Assembly (NCBI GenBank): GCA_031254035.1
Contig: JAIRVF010000040.1
Span: forward strand, 1-64,000
Length of the DNA: 64,000 nt
From: Paenibacillus sp.
Lineage (GTDB): Bacteria > Bacillota > Bacilli > Paenibacillales > Paenibacillaceae
Direction: 5' to 3'
Below are positions 54,076 to 62,879 of this stretch, piece after piece. Below the pieces are notes generated by a model. The model was not told the DNA's origin, ran no database searches, and saw nothing but the letters and a program-made list of their open reading frames with translations. The position numbers and the translations under genes are program-made. The stretch's first letter is position 1; each line of letters starts with the position of its first letter.

Positions 54076-54909
54076 ATGGATACGAAATCCTCCATCAAGC
54101 AGCGTAGGGAAGAAAGAATCAGGGATCTTTTGCTCCGAGAGGATCCGGTCAAGCAGGTAGATCGGCCCGTTCAGGACCCGCCCATACTGTGGAACAAGGG
54201 GAAACTGCCCGAAACGTTTGAACCGGAGCCTGATCCGGAAAGACTATGGAAAAAAGAGAATGCGAACCGCGGCCCGTTCCGGCGTAAATCACGTTTTGCC
54301 TCTGGATTTATGTGGCGTTTATTTTTCAGCGCTATTCTTTTTATACTTGTGTGGGGGCTCTTTAAGTTCCCTCAGCCTTGGAGCATCAAAGCTCAGGATT
54401 ATGTTATGCAGTCACTGAACCGCGAAATGGATTTTCAGGCAGTTGAAGTGTGGTACGAGTCCCATTTTGGCAAAGCGCCGGCATTTATTCCGATCTTCAA
54501 GCAAAAAGAGACATCGCCGCTTAAAGTGAATGCTTCCAAATCGCTGTATCCGCCGATTGAGGGGGAGATCGTTCAGGCTTTCGCCGTCAACTTGAAAGGG
54601 GTCGAGATTGCCCCGCGCAAGGTTTCAAACACGCCGCTTGATGTGAAAAGCGTGGAAACAGGACGCGTTATGGATGTTTCGGGTGATGCCGGGACCGGGT
54701 TTGTTGTCACCATCCAGCATACCGGCAAGTTGGTCGCTTCATATGGCCATTTGGGTGAAACCCGCCTGAAAAAAAATGATTGGGTCGAAAGCGGTGATGT
54801 AATCGGCCAGCTGCATTCCGCGGCGGAAGGAGAGACACCAACCCTATTTTTTTCCGTTAAAGAGAATGGTGATTACCTGGACCCTGCGGATGTGATTCCT
54901 ATTGATTAA
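54076..54909 (+). CDS. spoIVFA: Stage IV sporulation protein FA (inactive M23-like regulator of SpoIVFB)
   Basis: 277 residues. A charged cytoplasmic N-terminal half leads to one membrane helix (about 76-96, FMWRLFFSAILFILVWGLF) and an extracytoplasmic M23/LytM-like domain (about 160-277). One His is kept in SYGHLGE, but the family HxH motif reads TLFFSV and the upstream HxxxD is absent, so zinc cannot be bound; the same loss is known for SpoIVFA, which restrains SpoIVFB in the mother cell membrane. It overlaps spoIVFB by 8 bp. Position before spoIVFB-rplU matches Bacillus. Confidence 0.88.
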   Translation: MDTKSSIKQRREERIRDLLLREDPVKQVDRPVQDPPILWNKGKLPETFEPEPDPERLWKKENANRGPFRRKSRFASGFMWRLFFSAILFILVWGLFKFPQPWSIKAQDYVMQSLNREMDFQAVEVWYESHFGKAPAFIPIFKQKETSPLKVNASKSLYPPIEGEIVQAFAVNLKGVEIAPRKVSNTPLDVKSVETGRVMDVSGDAGTGFVVTIQHTGKLVASYGHLGETRLKKNDWVESGDVIGQLHSAAEGETPTLFFSVKENGDYLDPADVIPID

Positions 54910-55768
54910 CGTACGGGGAATCAAGCTTTCGCTGCATCCCTTTTTTGTCATATTGATGCTGTTTTCCGTGCTGACGGGGCATTTTCTGGAGCTGATTGTC
55001 CTCTTTTCTATCGTGTTAGTCCATGAGCTGGGCCATGTAACGGCAGCCCTGATATACGGCGTCCGTATCCGCTCGATTCAGATGCTTCCGTTTGGTGGTG
55101 TGGTAGAAATGGAGGATCACGGGGAACTAACTGCTTGGAAGGAGATCGGTATCGCCATCGCTGGACCGCTGCAAAACGTGGTCATGATCGGAGCCGCGCT
55201 CCTTTTTCGTGAGCTTGGATGGGGGGACGGCAGCTTTTTATCCTATGTAATTTATGGAAATGGAATGATTGCCAGCTTCAACCTTCTTCCAATCCTCCCT
55301 TTGGACGGTGGGAAAATTGTTCATGCTGCCGCTAGCATGTTATTCCCATATCATAAGACCCTGCTCTGGTCCTCCAAAATCAGCCTGACAGGCAGCGCCG
55401 GTATTGTTTTTTTCTCGGTTTTGCCCCTGCTGCAAGGAGAGGCAAGAATACAGCTTAACCTCTTAATGATCGGTATTTTTCTGCTATATTCCAACTGGAT
55501 GGACTATCGCCATATCCCCTACCGCTTTACCCGATTTCTCATGAATCGGGAAAACAGATATGGTGATGCGGCCCGGGAAGGGACGCTAGCTCAGCCAATC
55601 ATTGCTGATCAGACGAAACATTTGGACGGTATTTTGCGTCTATTTATAAGAGAGAAGTACCATGTCATCTATGTGATGAACAAGCAGGGCGGTTTGATCG
55701 CCATGCTTCCCGAGCAACGGCTAATTTCGGCTTATTTTGCCACGGACCGCTCGCCGTTCTTATTTTGA
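54902..55768 (+). CDS. spoIVFB: Stage IV sporulation protein FB, M50 intramembrane metalloprotease
   Basis: 288 residues, site-2-protease family. The zinc motif HELGH is in VLVHELGHVTAAL (about residue 44) and the third ligand in NLLPILPLDGGKI (about 130). Several membrane helices surround them, and a CBS-like C-terminal region follows (about 230-288). It cleaves pro-sigma-K in the mother cell during sporulation. The likely start is TTG 54902, overlapping spoIVFA. Confidence 0.93.
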   Translation: MINVRGIKLSLHPFFVILMLFSVLTGHFLELIVLFSIVLVHELGHVTAALIYGVRIRSIQMLPFGGVVEMEDHGELTAWKEIGIAIAGPLQNVVMIGAALLFRELGWGDGSFLSYVIYGNGMIASFNLLPILPLDGGKIVHAAASMLFPYHKTLLWSSKISLTGSAGIVFFSVLPLLQGEARIQLNLLMIGIFLLYSNWMDYRHIPYRFTRFLMNRENRYGDAAREGTLAQPIIADQTKHLDGILRLFIREKYHVIYVMNKQGGLIAMLPEQRLISAYFATDRSPFLF

Positions 55769-55896
55769 ATTTAGCGGGTGTACACATAAAATGAAAAATG
55801 GAACTAAGAATAATCCCGAATAATAAGAGCTATGAGCTAAAAAAGGAGATTTCATGGTAAAATGGGATGGGAATTTCTTCTAGCAGGGGTGAGGCC

Positions 55897-57141
55897 ATGA
55901 AACAAATGATTGTTCATTGTGAACCGAAGCTGACGCAGATGGCTCTCTTGGAGGAAGGCAAACTTGTGGAGTTTGCAGCTGAACGCAGCCAAAACCACAG
56001 TCTGGTAGGCAGCTTTTATAAAGGACGTGTCGTCAACGTGCTTCCGGGCATGCAGGCGGCTTTTGTGGATATCGGTCATAAAAAAAATGCATTTTTGTAT
56101 GTGGATGATGTGCTGCATCCGAATTTGGAAAAGCAGCCGAAAGAGAAACCGGCGATCGAAACGCTGCTGCGAGTAGGGCAGGAGGTGGTCGTGCAGGTCA
56201 TGAAGGAGCCGCTGGGAGGCAAGGGGCCCCGTGTAACTACACATTATTCGCTTCCTGGCCGGTGGGCCGTATATATGCCCAACGCGGATTATGTGGCGGT
56301 TTCCAAGAAGGTCACCAAGGAGCATGAGCGCAGCCGCCTTAAAATGCTCGGAGAAGAAATCCGGCAAGCAGGGGAAGGCATTATTATGAGGACAGTTTCT
56401 GAGGAAGAACAACCGGAAGCTATTACGGGCGATCTTGCCTTGCTCCGAGAGCAGTGGAGTTTGATTCAGAAGCGGGCTGAAACGTACACAGCACCGGCAT
56501 TATTGCATCGGGATTTAAGCATCATACAGCGGTTTATTCGGGATGTGTTTGATCCGTATCAGGACGAGCTTAAAATCGATAGCCCCAAGGAAGCCAGAGA
56601 GGCGGAAATATTTCTTGAGGAAATCGCCCACGGCAAGCACCTTCCTGTCAGTGTGTATGAAGGCCAGGAGCATATTTTCAAAAGTTTTGGGGTTCAGGAG
56701 CAAATGGAGCGGGATTTTTCGCGCAAAGTGATACTGGAGAGCGGCGGTTCCATTGTATGGGACCAGGCGGAGGCTCTTACGGTTGTGGATGTGAACACAG
56801 GTAAATATACTGGTGGAGACAGCTTGGAGGATACGGTTACGCGAACCAATCTTCAGGCGGCAGAGGAAATTGCCCGGCTGATCAGGCTACGGGATATCGG
56901 CGGTATTATTATCGTTGATTTTATCGATATGGAGCAGGAGCGGAACCGCCAGGAAGTAGTGGACAAGCTAGAAGCAGGCATGAGCAAGGATCGCACCAAA
57001 AGTCATGTGGTCGGGTGGACCAAACTCGGCCTGCTCGAATTGACACGCAAGAAGGTCAGGGACGATACAGCCATGTTGTTCACGAAGCCGTGCGACAACT
57101 GTGATGGAACAGGCAGAATAAACTTGATAGGAATCCATTGA
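55897..57141 (+). CDS. rng: RNase E/G family ribonuclease
   Basis: 414 residues. An N-terminal S1-like RNA-binding domain (SFYKGRVVNVLPGMQAAFVD, about 37-100) is followed by the RNase H-like and DNase I-like catalytic domains: VVDVNTGKYTG and IIVDFIDM carry the two magnesium-binding Asp. A zinc-link motif CDNCDGTGR ends the protein. It would act in rRNA maturation or mRNA decay. B. subtilis lacks this enzyme and uses RNase Y; paenibacilli and clostridia often carry it before rplU. ATG 55897 follows GGGGTGAGG. Confidence 0.93.
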   Translation: MKQMIVHCEPKLTQMALLEEGKLVEFAAERSQNHSLVGSFYKGRVVNVLPGMQAAFVDIGHKKNAFLYVDDVLHPNLEKQPKEKPAIETLLRVGQEVVVQVMKEPLGGKGPRVTTHYSLPGRWAVYMPNADYVAVSKKVTKEHERSRLKMLGEEIRQAGEGIIMRTVSEEEQPEAITGDLALLREQWSLIQKRAETYTAPALLHRDLSIIQRFIRDVFDPYQDELKIDSPKEAREAEIFLEEIAHGKHLPVSVYEGQEHIFKSFGVQEQMERDFSRKVILESGGSIVWDQAEALTVVDVNTGKYTGGDSLEDTVTRTNLQAAEEIARLIRLRDIGGIIIVDFIDMEQERNRQEVVDKLEAGMSKDRTKSHVVGWTKLGLLELTRKKVRDDTAMLFTKPCDNCDGTGRINLIGIH

Positions 57142-57166
57142 CTCAGATGCTGCTTTTGTGTTAACA
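57138..57166 (+). promoter_or_regulatory. Promoter of rplU
   Basis: TTGACT (57138-57143), 17-bp spacer and TTAACA (57161-57166), overlapping the rng stop codon. Confidence 0.7.
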
Positions 57167-57174
57167 TCTATGAG

Positions 57175-57280
57175 TATGTGTCCGGTATTCGTGCTTGTCA
57201 CATGCTGTAACCGCTCCGATCGGGTTGAAAAGTGCAACCTTAGGGTGGCCACCTGGATTAGGCGAGTCTGAGACATGAGG
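57175..57280 (+). promoter_or_regulatory. Ribosomal protein L21 leader region
   Basis: The ~105-nt untranslated leader before rplU contains GTGCAACCTTAGGGTGGCCACC and flanking complementary segments, resembling the L21 leader found before rplU in Bacilli, where L21 is thought to autoregulate. Identification is by position and general look, not by covariance. Confidence 0.55.
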
Positions 57281-57291
57281 AGGTGCAAGCA

Positions 57292-57603
57292 ATGTACGCA
57301 ATTATCGAAACAGGCGGTAAACAATACAAAGTTCAAGAGGGCGACGTATTGTACATCGAAAAACTGAATGCAGGCGACGGCGAAAGCGTAACTTTCGACC
57401 GTGTGTTGGCTGTATCCGGCGATAAAGGTTTGGTAGCAGGTACGCCGGTTGTTTCCGGTGCATCCGTAACCGCAAAAGTGGAGAGACATGGCAAAGGTCA
57501 AAAGGTTGTTGTATACAAATACAAACCTAAGAAGAACTACCACAAGAAACAAGGCCATCGTCAACCTTACACGAAAGTAACCATCGAAAAAATCCAAGCG
57601 TAA
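57292..57603 (+). CDS. rplU: 50S ribosomal protein L21
   Basis: 103 residues, normal length. [18 protein letters not shown] is the classical N-terminus, and the basic C-terminal [17 protein letters not shown] contacts 23S rRNA. ATG 57292 has GAGGAGGTG upstream. First gene of rplU-prp-rpmA. Confidence 0.98.
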   Translation: MYAIIETGGKQYKVQEGDVLYIEKLNAGDGESVTFDRVLAVSGDKGLVAGTPVVSGASVTAKVERHGKGQKVVVYKYKPKKNYHKKQGHRQPYTKVTIEKIQA

Positions 57604-57617
57604 GAAGGTGCACTGAT

Positions 57618-57950
57618 TTGATTAACGTGCGCATATTACGTCAAAAGGATGGCAGCATCCGTGGATTTGAAGTGAAGGGGCATGCGAACTATGCAAAACA
57701 CGGTGAAGACATTGTGTGTGCCGGCGTATCGACGGTCACGGTCGGAACTGTGAATTCATTGGAAGCATTAACCGGAACTGTAATGGATAGCAGAATGAAT
57801 GACGGCTTTTTAAGCGCCTATCTTCCCTCTGACGGGATGAAGGATAGAGGCCCTCAAGCTCAACTGCTGCTTGAGTCCATGGTTGTGATGCTGAATTCGA
57901 TTTCAGAATCATACGGGAAGTATATTCAAATAAAAGAAATTATCACTTGA
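57618..57950 (+). CDS. prp: Ribosomal-processing cysteine protease Prp
   Basis: 110 residues. Catalytic His22 and Cys34 are visible in [18 protein letters not shown], the same numbering as the Staphylococcus enzyme. Prp removes the N-terminal extension of ribosomal protein L27, whose gene follows and does carry the extension. The start is TTG 57618 with AAGGTG upstream. Formerly annotated YsxB. Confidence 0.95.
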   Translation: MINVRILRQKDGSIRGFEVKGHANYAKHGEDIVCAGVSTVTVGTVNSLEALTGTVMDSRMNDGFLSAYLPSDGMKDRGPQAQLLLESMVVMLNSISESYGKYIQIKEIIT

Positions 57951-57967
57951 AGAAGGAGGTAGACAAC

Positions 57968-58279
57968 ATGTTAAAGTTGAATCTTCAATTGTTCGCATCG
58001 AAAAAGGGTGTTGGTTCCACAAAGAACGGACGCGACAGCCAATCGAAACGTCTTGGCGTTAAGCGTGCTGACGGTCAAACCGTTTCCGGCGGAAGCATTT
58101 TGGTTCGTCAACGCGGAACTAAAATTCATCCTGGTACGAACGTGGGCATCGGCAAAGACGATACTTTGTTTGCAAAAGTGGACGGCGTTGTGAAATTTGA
58201 GCGTTGGGGCCGCGATCGCAAAAAAGTGAGCGTCTACCCTGTTGCAGTCGCTCCAGTAGCGGCAGCAGTGGAAGCGTAA
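57968..58279 (+). CDS. rpmA: 50S ribosomal protein L27 with cleavable N-terminal extension
   Basis: 103 residues. The N-terminus [20 protein letters not shown] contains the Prp site, with cleavage expected after Phe9 so that Ala10 becomes the mature N-terminus near the peptidyl transferase centre. ATG 57968 follows AAGGAGG; an upstream in-frame start at 57947 overlaps prp. The last gene of the unit, with a strong terminator behind it. Confidence 0.98.
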   Translation: MLKLNLQLFASKKGVGSTKNGRDSQSKRLGVKRADGQTVSGGSILVRQRGTKIHPGTNVGIGKDDTLFAKVDGVVKFERWGRDRKKVSVYPVAVAPVAAAVEA

Positions 58280-58312
58280 GTAGTATCCACACCACGGGTT
58301 GGATTAACGAGA

Positions 58313-58348
58313 AGAGCCTTCGGCAATGCTTGCCGGAGGCTTTTTTTT
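58313..58348 (+). terminator. Terminator of rplU-prp-rpmA
   Basis: AGCCTTCGGCAA-TGC-TTGCCGGAGGCT followed by T7-8. Confidence 0.92.
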
Positions 58349-58368
58349 AAGAAAATTTATAAGTTTTT

Positions 58369-58558
58369 TGGGGTCCCCGCAAAGTATTTGGAATACGCAT
58401 CGAAGCATAGGCTCTACTCCGTACTTTTGCTCCGCAAAAGCGCCTCTTCGAGAGGCGTCGGATTTCTTTCCGATACTCTCAGTACTTTTGCTCCGCAAAA
58501 GCGCCCTCTTCGAGAGGCACCCGGACTTCTTTCCGATACTCTTTGTGGGGTTATTTTG
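58369..58558. repeat. Interspersed repeat A, copy 3 with internal duplication
   Basis: About 190 bp, starting GGGGTCCCCGCAAAGTATTTGG and ending GATACTCTTTGTGGGGTTATTTT. The terminal CCCCGCAAAG pairs with CTTTGTGGGG. A ~60-bp segment from GTACTTTTGCTCCGCAAAAG to CCGATACTCT is present twice (about 58421-58479 and 58482-58542). Located right after the rpmA terminator. Open frames on the minus strand here look spurious. Confidence 0.88.
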
Positions 58559-58696
58559 AATGTATAAGGCTTTAGGTGGGATTCGGCTGTGTTATTATAA
58601 AGAGCTATTCGGGTAAAATGGGGCCTTTTCCCAGGCTTTGGGGACATGTATTGGCAGCAGGATAAGACGAACATGGTTTTTATTGCAGCTGACGGA

Positions 58697-58725
58697 TGAA
58701 CTACAAAGGATTACTGTGTTATACT
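58697..58725 (+). promoter_or_regulatory. Candidate promoter of spo0B-obg
   Basis: TGAACT (58697-58702), 17-bp spacer and TATACT (58720-58725), about 48 bp before the spo0B start. Confidence 0.5.
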
Positions 58726-58772
58726 GGTAATTGATGTAAGGATGATCGGTAATCAGGAACGGGGAGAGGCCA

Positions 58773-59510
58773 TTGAAATCCTGGAAAAGCATATTGGCTA
58801 TATTCGTTATATCTGTAGGAGTACCTATATATTTTGTCATTCAGGACAAGTCTTTAATATGGGGAATTGTGCTGATTCTGTGGGTGGCGGCAGTCCTTGC
58901 TGGGGGATATGCAGTATTGAACCGTTATCATGAGGAGAAGCAGCGGAAACTACTTCGTAGCTTTGAAGAGGCGGCCATACGGACGCTAAACCACCACCGG
59001 CATGACTGGATGAATGACCTTCAGATCTTATATGGCTATATGCGGCTCGGAAAAATTGATAAAGCAGTTCAGTGTGTGGAAAGAATAAAAGAGCGGATGA
59101 ATCAGGAAAGTAAAATTTCAAAGCTGGGGATTCCATCCCTAGTCTTCTATTTGCAGTCGTTCCGGACGAACAGTAGCAATTTGGAGCTTGAGGTTGCGGT
59201 TGATCAGGATGTTCAGCTGGATAGGTTGAGTCCGCAGGACGGCGCCGATTTGGCGTCAGTAATTATGCAGACGGTCCGCGCTTATCAATACAGCGGAAAA
59301 GCATCCTGGGGAGACACTCGCAAGCTGCTTCTAAGCTTACGCCAGAACGGTCCTGAAACCATCGTATGCTTTGAAGGGGAAGGCTCCATGGGAGACCCGG
59401 AACTGCTAAAGCAGCAAATTTATAATGTGGTACAAGGCAAAAGAATGAAAGCGGAGCAGCTTCATCACTCCCAGGCTTCGTTTCAATTGCGCGTGCCGTG
59501 TGAGTTATGA
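58773..59510 (+). CDS. spo0B: Sporulation phosphotransferase Spo0B with N-terminal membrane helices
   Basis: 245 residues. Two hydrophobic helices (about 7-24 and 28-48) precede a Spo0B-type dimerisation helix containing [20 protein letters not shown]; His77 corresponds to the phosphorylated His30 of B. subtilis Spo0B. A degenerate histidine-kinase-like C-terminal domain follows. Spo0B passes phosphate from Spo0F to Spo0A to start sporulation. The B. subtilis protein is cytosolic, so membrane anchoring here is a notable difference. Start TTG 58773 with GGGGAGAGG upstream. Position rpmA-spo0B-obg is conserved. Confidence 0.85.
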   Translation: MKSWKSILAIFVISVGVPIYFVIQDKSLIWGIVLILWVAAVLAGGYAVLNRYHEEKQRKLLRSFEEAAIRTLNHHRHDWMNDLQILYGYMRLGKIDKAVQCVERIKERMNQESKISKLGIPSLVFYLQSFRTNSSNLELEVAVDQDVQLDRLSPQDGADLASVIMQTVRAYQYSGKASWGDTRKLLLSLRQNGPETIVCFEGEGSMGDPELLKQQIYNVVQGKRMKAEQLHHSQASFQLRVPCEL

Positions 59511-59523
59511 GGAAGGTGAAGTC

Positions 59524-60837
59524 ATGTTTGTAGATAAAGCGAAAATTTTCGTGAAGGGCGGCGACGGCGGCGATGGCCTGGTCGCCTTCCGCCGGGAGAA
59601 ATACGTTCCTGAAGGCGGACCTGCCGGCGGTGACGGCGGAAAAGGCGGGGATGTTATATTCCGCGTTGATGAAGGCCTCCGCACATTGATGGATTTCCGT
59701 TACCAGCGGCATTTTAAGGCAGACCGAGGGATAAAGGGACGGAACAAGAGCCAGCATGGCGCCAATGCAGAGAATATGATCGTACGTATTCCGCCAGGGA
59801 CCGTACTGATTGACGATGATACAGGCGAGGTTCTGGCCGATATGGTCCGTCATGGTCAGCAGGTCGTCGTAGCCCGCGGTGGACGGGGCGGACGAGGCAA
59901 CACCCGTTTTGCCACACCTAAGAACCCAGCTCCGGAATTGGCTGAGAATGGCGAAGAGGGCGAAGAGCGTTATATCGTCATGGAATTGAAAGTCATGGCT
60001 GATGTAGGGTTGGTTGGATTCCCTAGCGTAGGCAAATCGACATTGCTGTCTGTCGTTTCCGCTGCTCAGCCTAAAATCGGCGCATATCATTTTACGACGA
60101 TTACGCCGAATCTTGGGATGGTTGAAGTCGGTGACGGCCGCAGCTTCGTCATGGCAGATTTGCCCGGGTTGATTGAGGGCGCTCATGAAGGCGTTGGGCT
60201 GGGCCATGAGTTTCTGCGTCACGTGGAGCGAACGCGGATCATCATTCATGTCATCGACATGTCTGGATCCGAAGGGCGTGACCCATTCGAAGACTGGGTG
60301 AAGATCAACCAGGAGCTCAAGCTGTATAACGCCGCCCTTGCTGAGCGGCCGCAGATTGTAGCAGCAAACAAGATGGACATGCCTGATGCGGAAGAACACT
60401 TGGAGATGTTCCGTGAACAAGTGGCAGCCGAAAGACCTGACATTGAAATCATGCCGATTTCCTCCCTCACCCGCCAAGGGATTCAGGAACTTCTTTACCG
60501 GGCGACAGATATCCTCGATTCCATTCCGCAGGAAGTACATGTCGAGGAAGTAGCCGAAACGACGGAAAGAAAAGTGTATAAGCTGGATAAGAGAGACGAG
60601 AACAATTCATTTACGATTACGCGTGACAATGAGGCCTACGTGGTACACAGCGTGAAAATCGAAGGGATGCTGAAGAGACTTCAAATGAATTCGCATGAGG
60701 CCATCCTGAAACTTGCCCGCACGATGCGTCATATGGGCATCGATGATGAGCTTCGCAAACGTGGAGCGGTAGAAGGAACGATTGTCCGGATTGCCGACTT
60801 CGAATTTGAATTCGTGGAAGGCAGCAGCTACTATTAA
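59524..60837 (+). CDS. obg: GTPase Obg/CgtA
   Basis: 437 residues. The glycine-rich Obg fold ([20 protein letters not shown], about 12-31) is followed by the G domain ([34 protein letters not shown]) and the C-terminal OCT domain (about 350-437). It acts in ribosome assembly and the stress response and in B. subtilis is needed for Spo0A activation. ATG 59524 has GGAAGGTG upstream; the in-frame codon at 59500 lies inside spo0B. Confidence 0.97.
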   Translation: MFVDKAKIFVKGGDGGDGLVAFRREKYVPEGGPAGGDGGKGGDVIFRVDEGLRTLMDFRYQRHFKADRGIKGRNKSQHGANAENMIVRIPPGTVLIDDDTGEVLADMVRHGQQVVVARGGRGGRGNTRFATPKNPAPELAENGEEGEERYIVMELKVMADVGLVGFPSVGKSTLLSVVSAAQPKIGAYHFTTITPNLGMVEVGDGRSFVMADLPGLIEGAHEGVGLGHEFLRHVERTRIIIHVIDMSGSEGRDPFEDWVKINQELKLYNAALAERPQIVAANKMDMPDAEEHLEMFREQVAAERPDIEIMPISSLTRQGIQELLYRATDILDSIPQEVHVEEVAETTERKVYKLDKRDENNSFTITRDNEAYVVHSVKIEGMLKRLQMNSHEAILKLARTMRHMGIDDELRKRGAVEGTIVRIADFEFEFVEGSSYY

Positions 60838-60852
60838 AATAAAATGAAGAGC

Positions 60853-60893
60853 CGTTTGCAGTGCATTTTGATATGCCTGGGCGGCTTTTTTTA
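60853..60893 (+). terminator. Terminator of obg
   Basis: AGCCG and CGGCT, with inner CAG/CTG and GCA/TGC pairing, followed by T7. Confidence 0.75.
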
Positions 60894-60957
60894 ATACCTA
60901 CAATGGATCAAAGCAAGCGCTTACTTATAATTCTTTGTACAAAAAGCCGCAAATCTA

Positions 60958-60986
60958 TTGACCCCTCGGACACATTTTATTATAAT
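60958..60986 (+). promoter_or_regulatory. Promoter of pheB-hom-thrC-thrB
   Basis: TTGACC (60958-60963), 17-bp spacer and a perfect TATAAT (60981-60986). Confidence 0.85.
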
Positions 60987-61028
60987 GTCCACTATATAAA
61001 TACATCAGTCTTTGAGGAGAGGACGTTC

Positions 61029-61466
61029 GTGAAAGAGCGATATTATTTGGTCCGTGAAGATATTTTACCTGAAGCCGTGGTCAAAACCATGCAGGTAAAG
61101 CAGCTGCTAGCGACCGGTGACGCGAAGACGGTGCATGAGGCTGTGGAGCAGGTTGGGATGAGCCGCAGCGCATTTTACAAATATAAGGACGGCATCCATT
61201 TGATCAACCAATTGGAAAGGGAACGGATCGTCACGATTTCCATCGACATGGAGCACCGATCCGGCATGTTGTCCAAAGTATTAAGTCTTGTTGCTGACTT
61301 TGGTGGAAACGTGCTGACGATTAACCAGAGCATTCCGCTGCAGGGGGTTGCGAATGTTGTCATATCCGTCGAGGTTTCCCGTATCAGCGATGAACTGGGT
61401 GATATGCTTGAAAGCTTGCGTGATTGCGCTGGCGTTAAACGTGCAAATCTCATCGGTCAAGGCTAG
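61029..61466 (+). CDS. pheB: PheB-type ACT-domain protein (UPF0735)
   Basis: 145 residues. The N-terminal helical part includes a helix-turn-helix-like segment TVHEAVEQVGMSRSAFYKYK (about residues 36-55), and a C-terminal ACT domain (about 68-145, ERIVTISIDMEHRSGMLSKV) would bind an amino acid. Related to B. subtilis PheB, the gene after obg there; its function is unclear, plausibly regulatory in aromatic or aspartate-family synthesis. GTG 61029 is the start, with GAGGAGAGG upstream and a perfect promoter 43 bp before it. It leads an operon with hom and thrC, not pheA as in Bacillus. Confidence 0.88.
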   Translation: MKERYYLVREDILPEAVVKTMQVKQLLATGDAKTVHEAVEQVGMSRSAFYKYKDGIHLINQLERERIVTISIDMEHRSGMLSKVLSLVADFGGNVLTINQSIPLQGVANVVISVEVSRISDELGDMLESLRDCAGVKRANLIGQG

Positions 61467-61523
61467 CTTGGGTATTTGAGAAGGCAAACAAAAAATGTAT
61501 GCATGAAAACGGGAGGTCAAGGA

Positions 61524-62810
61524 ATGAAACCGGTTAAAGTAGGCTTATTGGGACTGGGCACGGTGGGAACGGGTGTCGTGAGAATTGTAGAAGGTCATCA
61601 GGAGGATTTGAGCAGCCAGGTCGGTTCTCCGATCATCATTGAAAAAATCGCCGTGAAAAACAGCGATAAATCCCGCAACATTGTGGTGGATAGAGACTTA
61701 CTGACTGAAGATCCGTGGGAAGTAATCCGCGATCCCGAGATTGACGTGATTGTTGAGGTCATGGGCGGTATTGAGCATACCAAAGCATATATCCTGGAAG
61801 CTTTGGAGCGCGGGAAGCATATCGTCACCGCAAACAAGGACCTGATGGCCTTGCACGGTTCTGAGATTTTGGCTAAGGCCCAGGAAAAGCAATGCGACGT
61901 TTTCTATGAGGCCAGCGTTGCCGGAGGCATTCCGATTATACGGACATTGATCGAAGGCTTCTCGTCCGATCGTATTTTGAAAATCATGGGGATCGTCAAT
62001 GGGACGACCAACTATATTTTAACGAAAATGAGCCAGGAAGGCGCATCCTACGAGGCTGTGCTCGAAGAGGCCCAAATGCTGGGTTATGCGGAAGCGGATC
62101 CGACCTCGGATGTTGAAGGTTTGGATGCTGCTCGGAAAATGGCGATTCTCGGTACGCTTGGTTTTCGTACTAACGTGGAGCTAAAGGATGTCAGCGTTCG
62201 CGGCATCTCCCAAGTTTCCAAAGAGGATATCGTGTACGCGAAGCGTCTCGGTTATGAAATGAAGCTGCTTGGCATTGCTGATCGGGAAGAGGACCATGTA
62301 AGCATCAGCGTTCAGCCAACCATGGTGCGCAAAGGACATCCGATCGCTTCCGTAAATGGCGTATTTAATGCCGTATATGTGTATGGCGAAGCTGTTGGAG
62401 AAACGATGTTTTATGGTGCCGGTGCGGGCGAAATGCCGACCGCGACGTCGGTTGTGGCGGATTTGGTTGCCGTGATCAAAAATTTGAAGCTTGGCGTCAA
62501 CGGCTTGAAGGCTATCGTGCCTTACAAACCGAAGAAGCTGAAGAGTGACGAGCAAATCGCCTTTAAAAATTTCATTTTGCTGCATGTGGATGACAAAGCG
62601 GGCGTTCTTGCAAGAATCACCCAAGTATTCGCGGGGTTTGGCGTCAGTCTGGAATCGGTGGTACAACAGCCGAACGAGCTGAATCCGGAAGCGGAGATCA
62701 TTATCGTCACCCATCATGCAACCAAAGCGAGTATGGACAAAGTGCTGCAGCATTTTGAAGGGCTCGAGGTCATCCGTAAAATCAAGAGCGTATACCGCGT
62801 CGAGGGTTAA
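61524..62810 (+). CDS. hom: Homoserine dehydrogenase
   Basis: 428 residues. The NAD(P)-binding Rossmann motif GLLGLGTVGTGVVR lies near the N-terminus. The catalytic region GIVNGTTNYILTKM, YAEADPTSDVEGLDAARK contains the conserved Glu, Asp and Lys. A C-terminal ACT domain (about 350-428, LLHVDDKAGVLARITQVFAG) mediates threonine feedback. It reduces aspartate semialdehyde to homoserine. ATG 61524 follows GGGAGG and AAGG; the in-frame codon at 61476 is upstream of that site. Confidence 0.96.
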   Translation: MKPVKVGLLGLGTVGTGVVRIVEGHQEDLSSQVGSPIIIEKIAVKNSDKSRNIVVDRDLLTEDPWEVIRDPEIDVIVEVMGGIEHTKAYILEALERGKHIVTANKDLMALHGSEILAKAQEKQCDVFYEASVAGGIPIIRTLIEGFSSDRILKIMGIVNGTTNYILTKMSQEGASYEAVLEEAQMLGYAEADPTSDVEGLDAARKMAILGTLGFRTNVELKDVSVRGISQVSKEDIVYAKRLGYEMKLLGIADREEDHVSISVQPTMVRKGHPIASVNGVFNAVYVYGEAVGETMFYGAGAGEMPTATSVVADLVAVIKNLKLGVNGLKAIVPYKPKKLKSDEQIAFKNFILLHVDDKAGVLARITQVFAGFGVSLESVVQQPNELNPEAEIIIVTHHATKASMDKVLQHFEGLEVIRKIKSVYRVEG

Positions 62811-62879
62811 TTCCATTTGCTTATCGATTATATAGAGAATTGAGTAAAATCCTGATAAACGTGAAAAGGAGCCATACAA

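Noticed and set aside
58304..58674. Minus-strand open frames through the third repeat-A copy
   Set aside because: They exist only because the repeat is duplicated without stops; no ribosome site, and the frame is not kept in the other copies.
59263..60540. 425-codon minus-strand open frame opposite spo0B and obg
   Set aside because: Antisense to two well-conserved genes, no start context, and a composition unlike real proteins of this genome.
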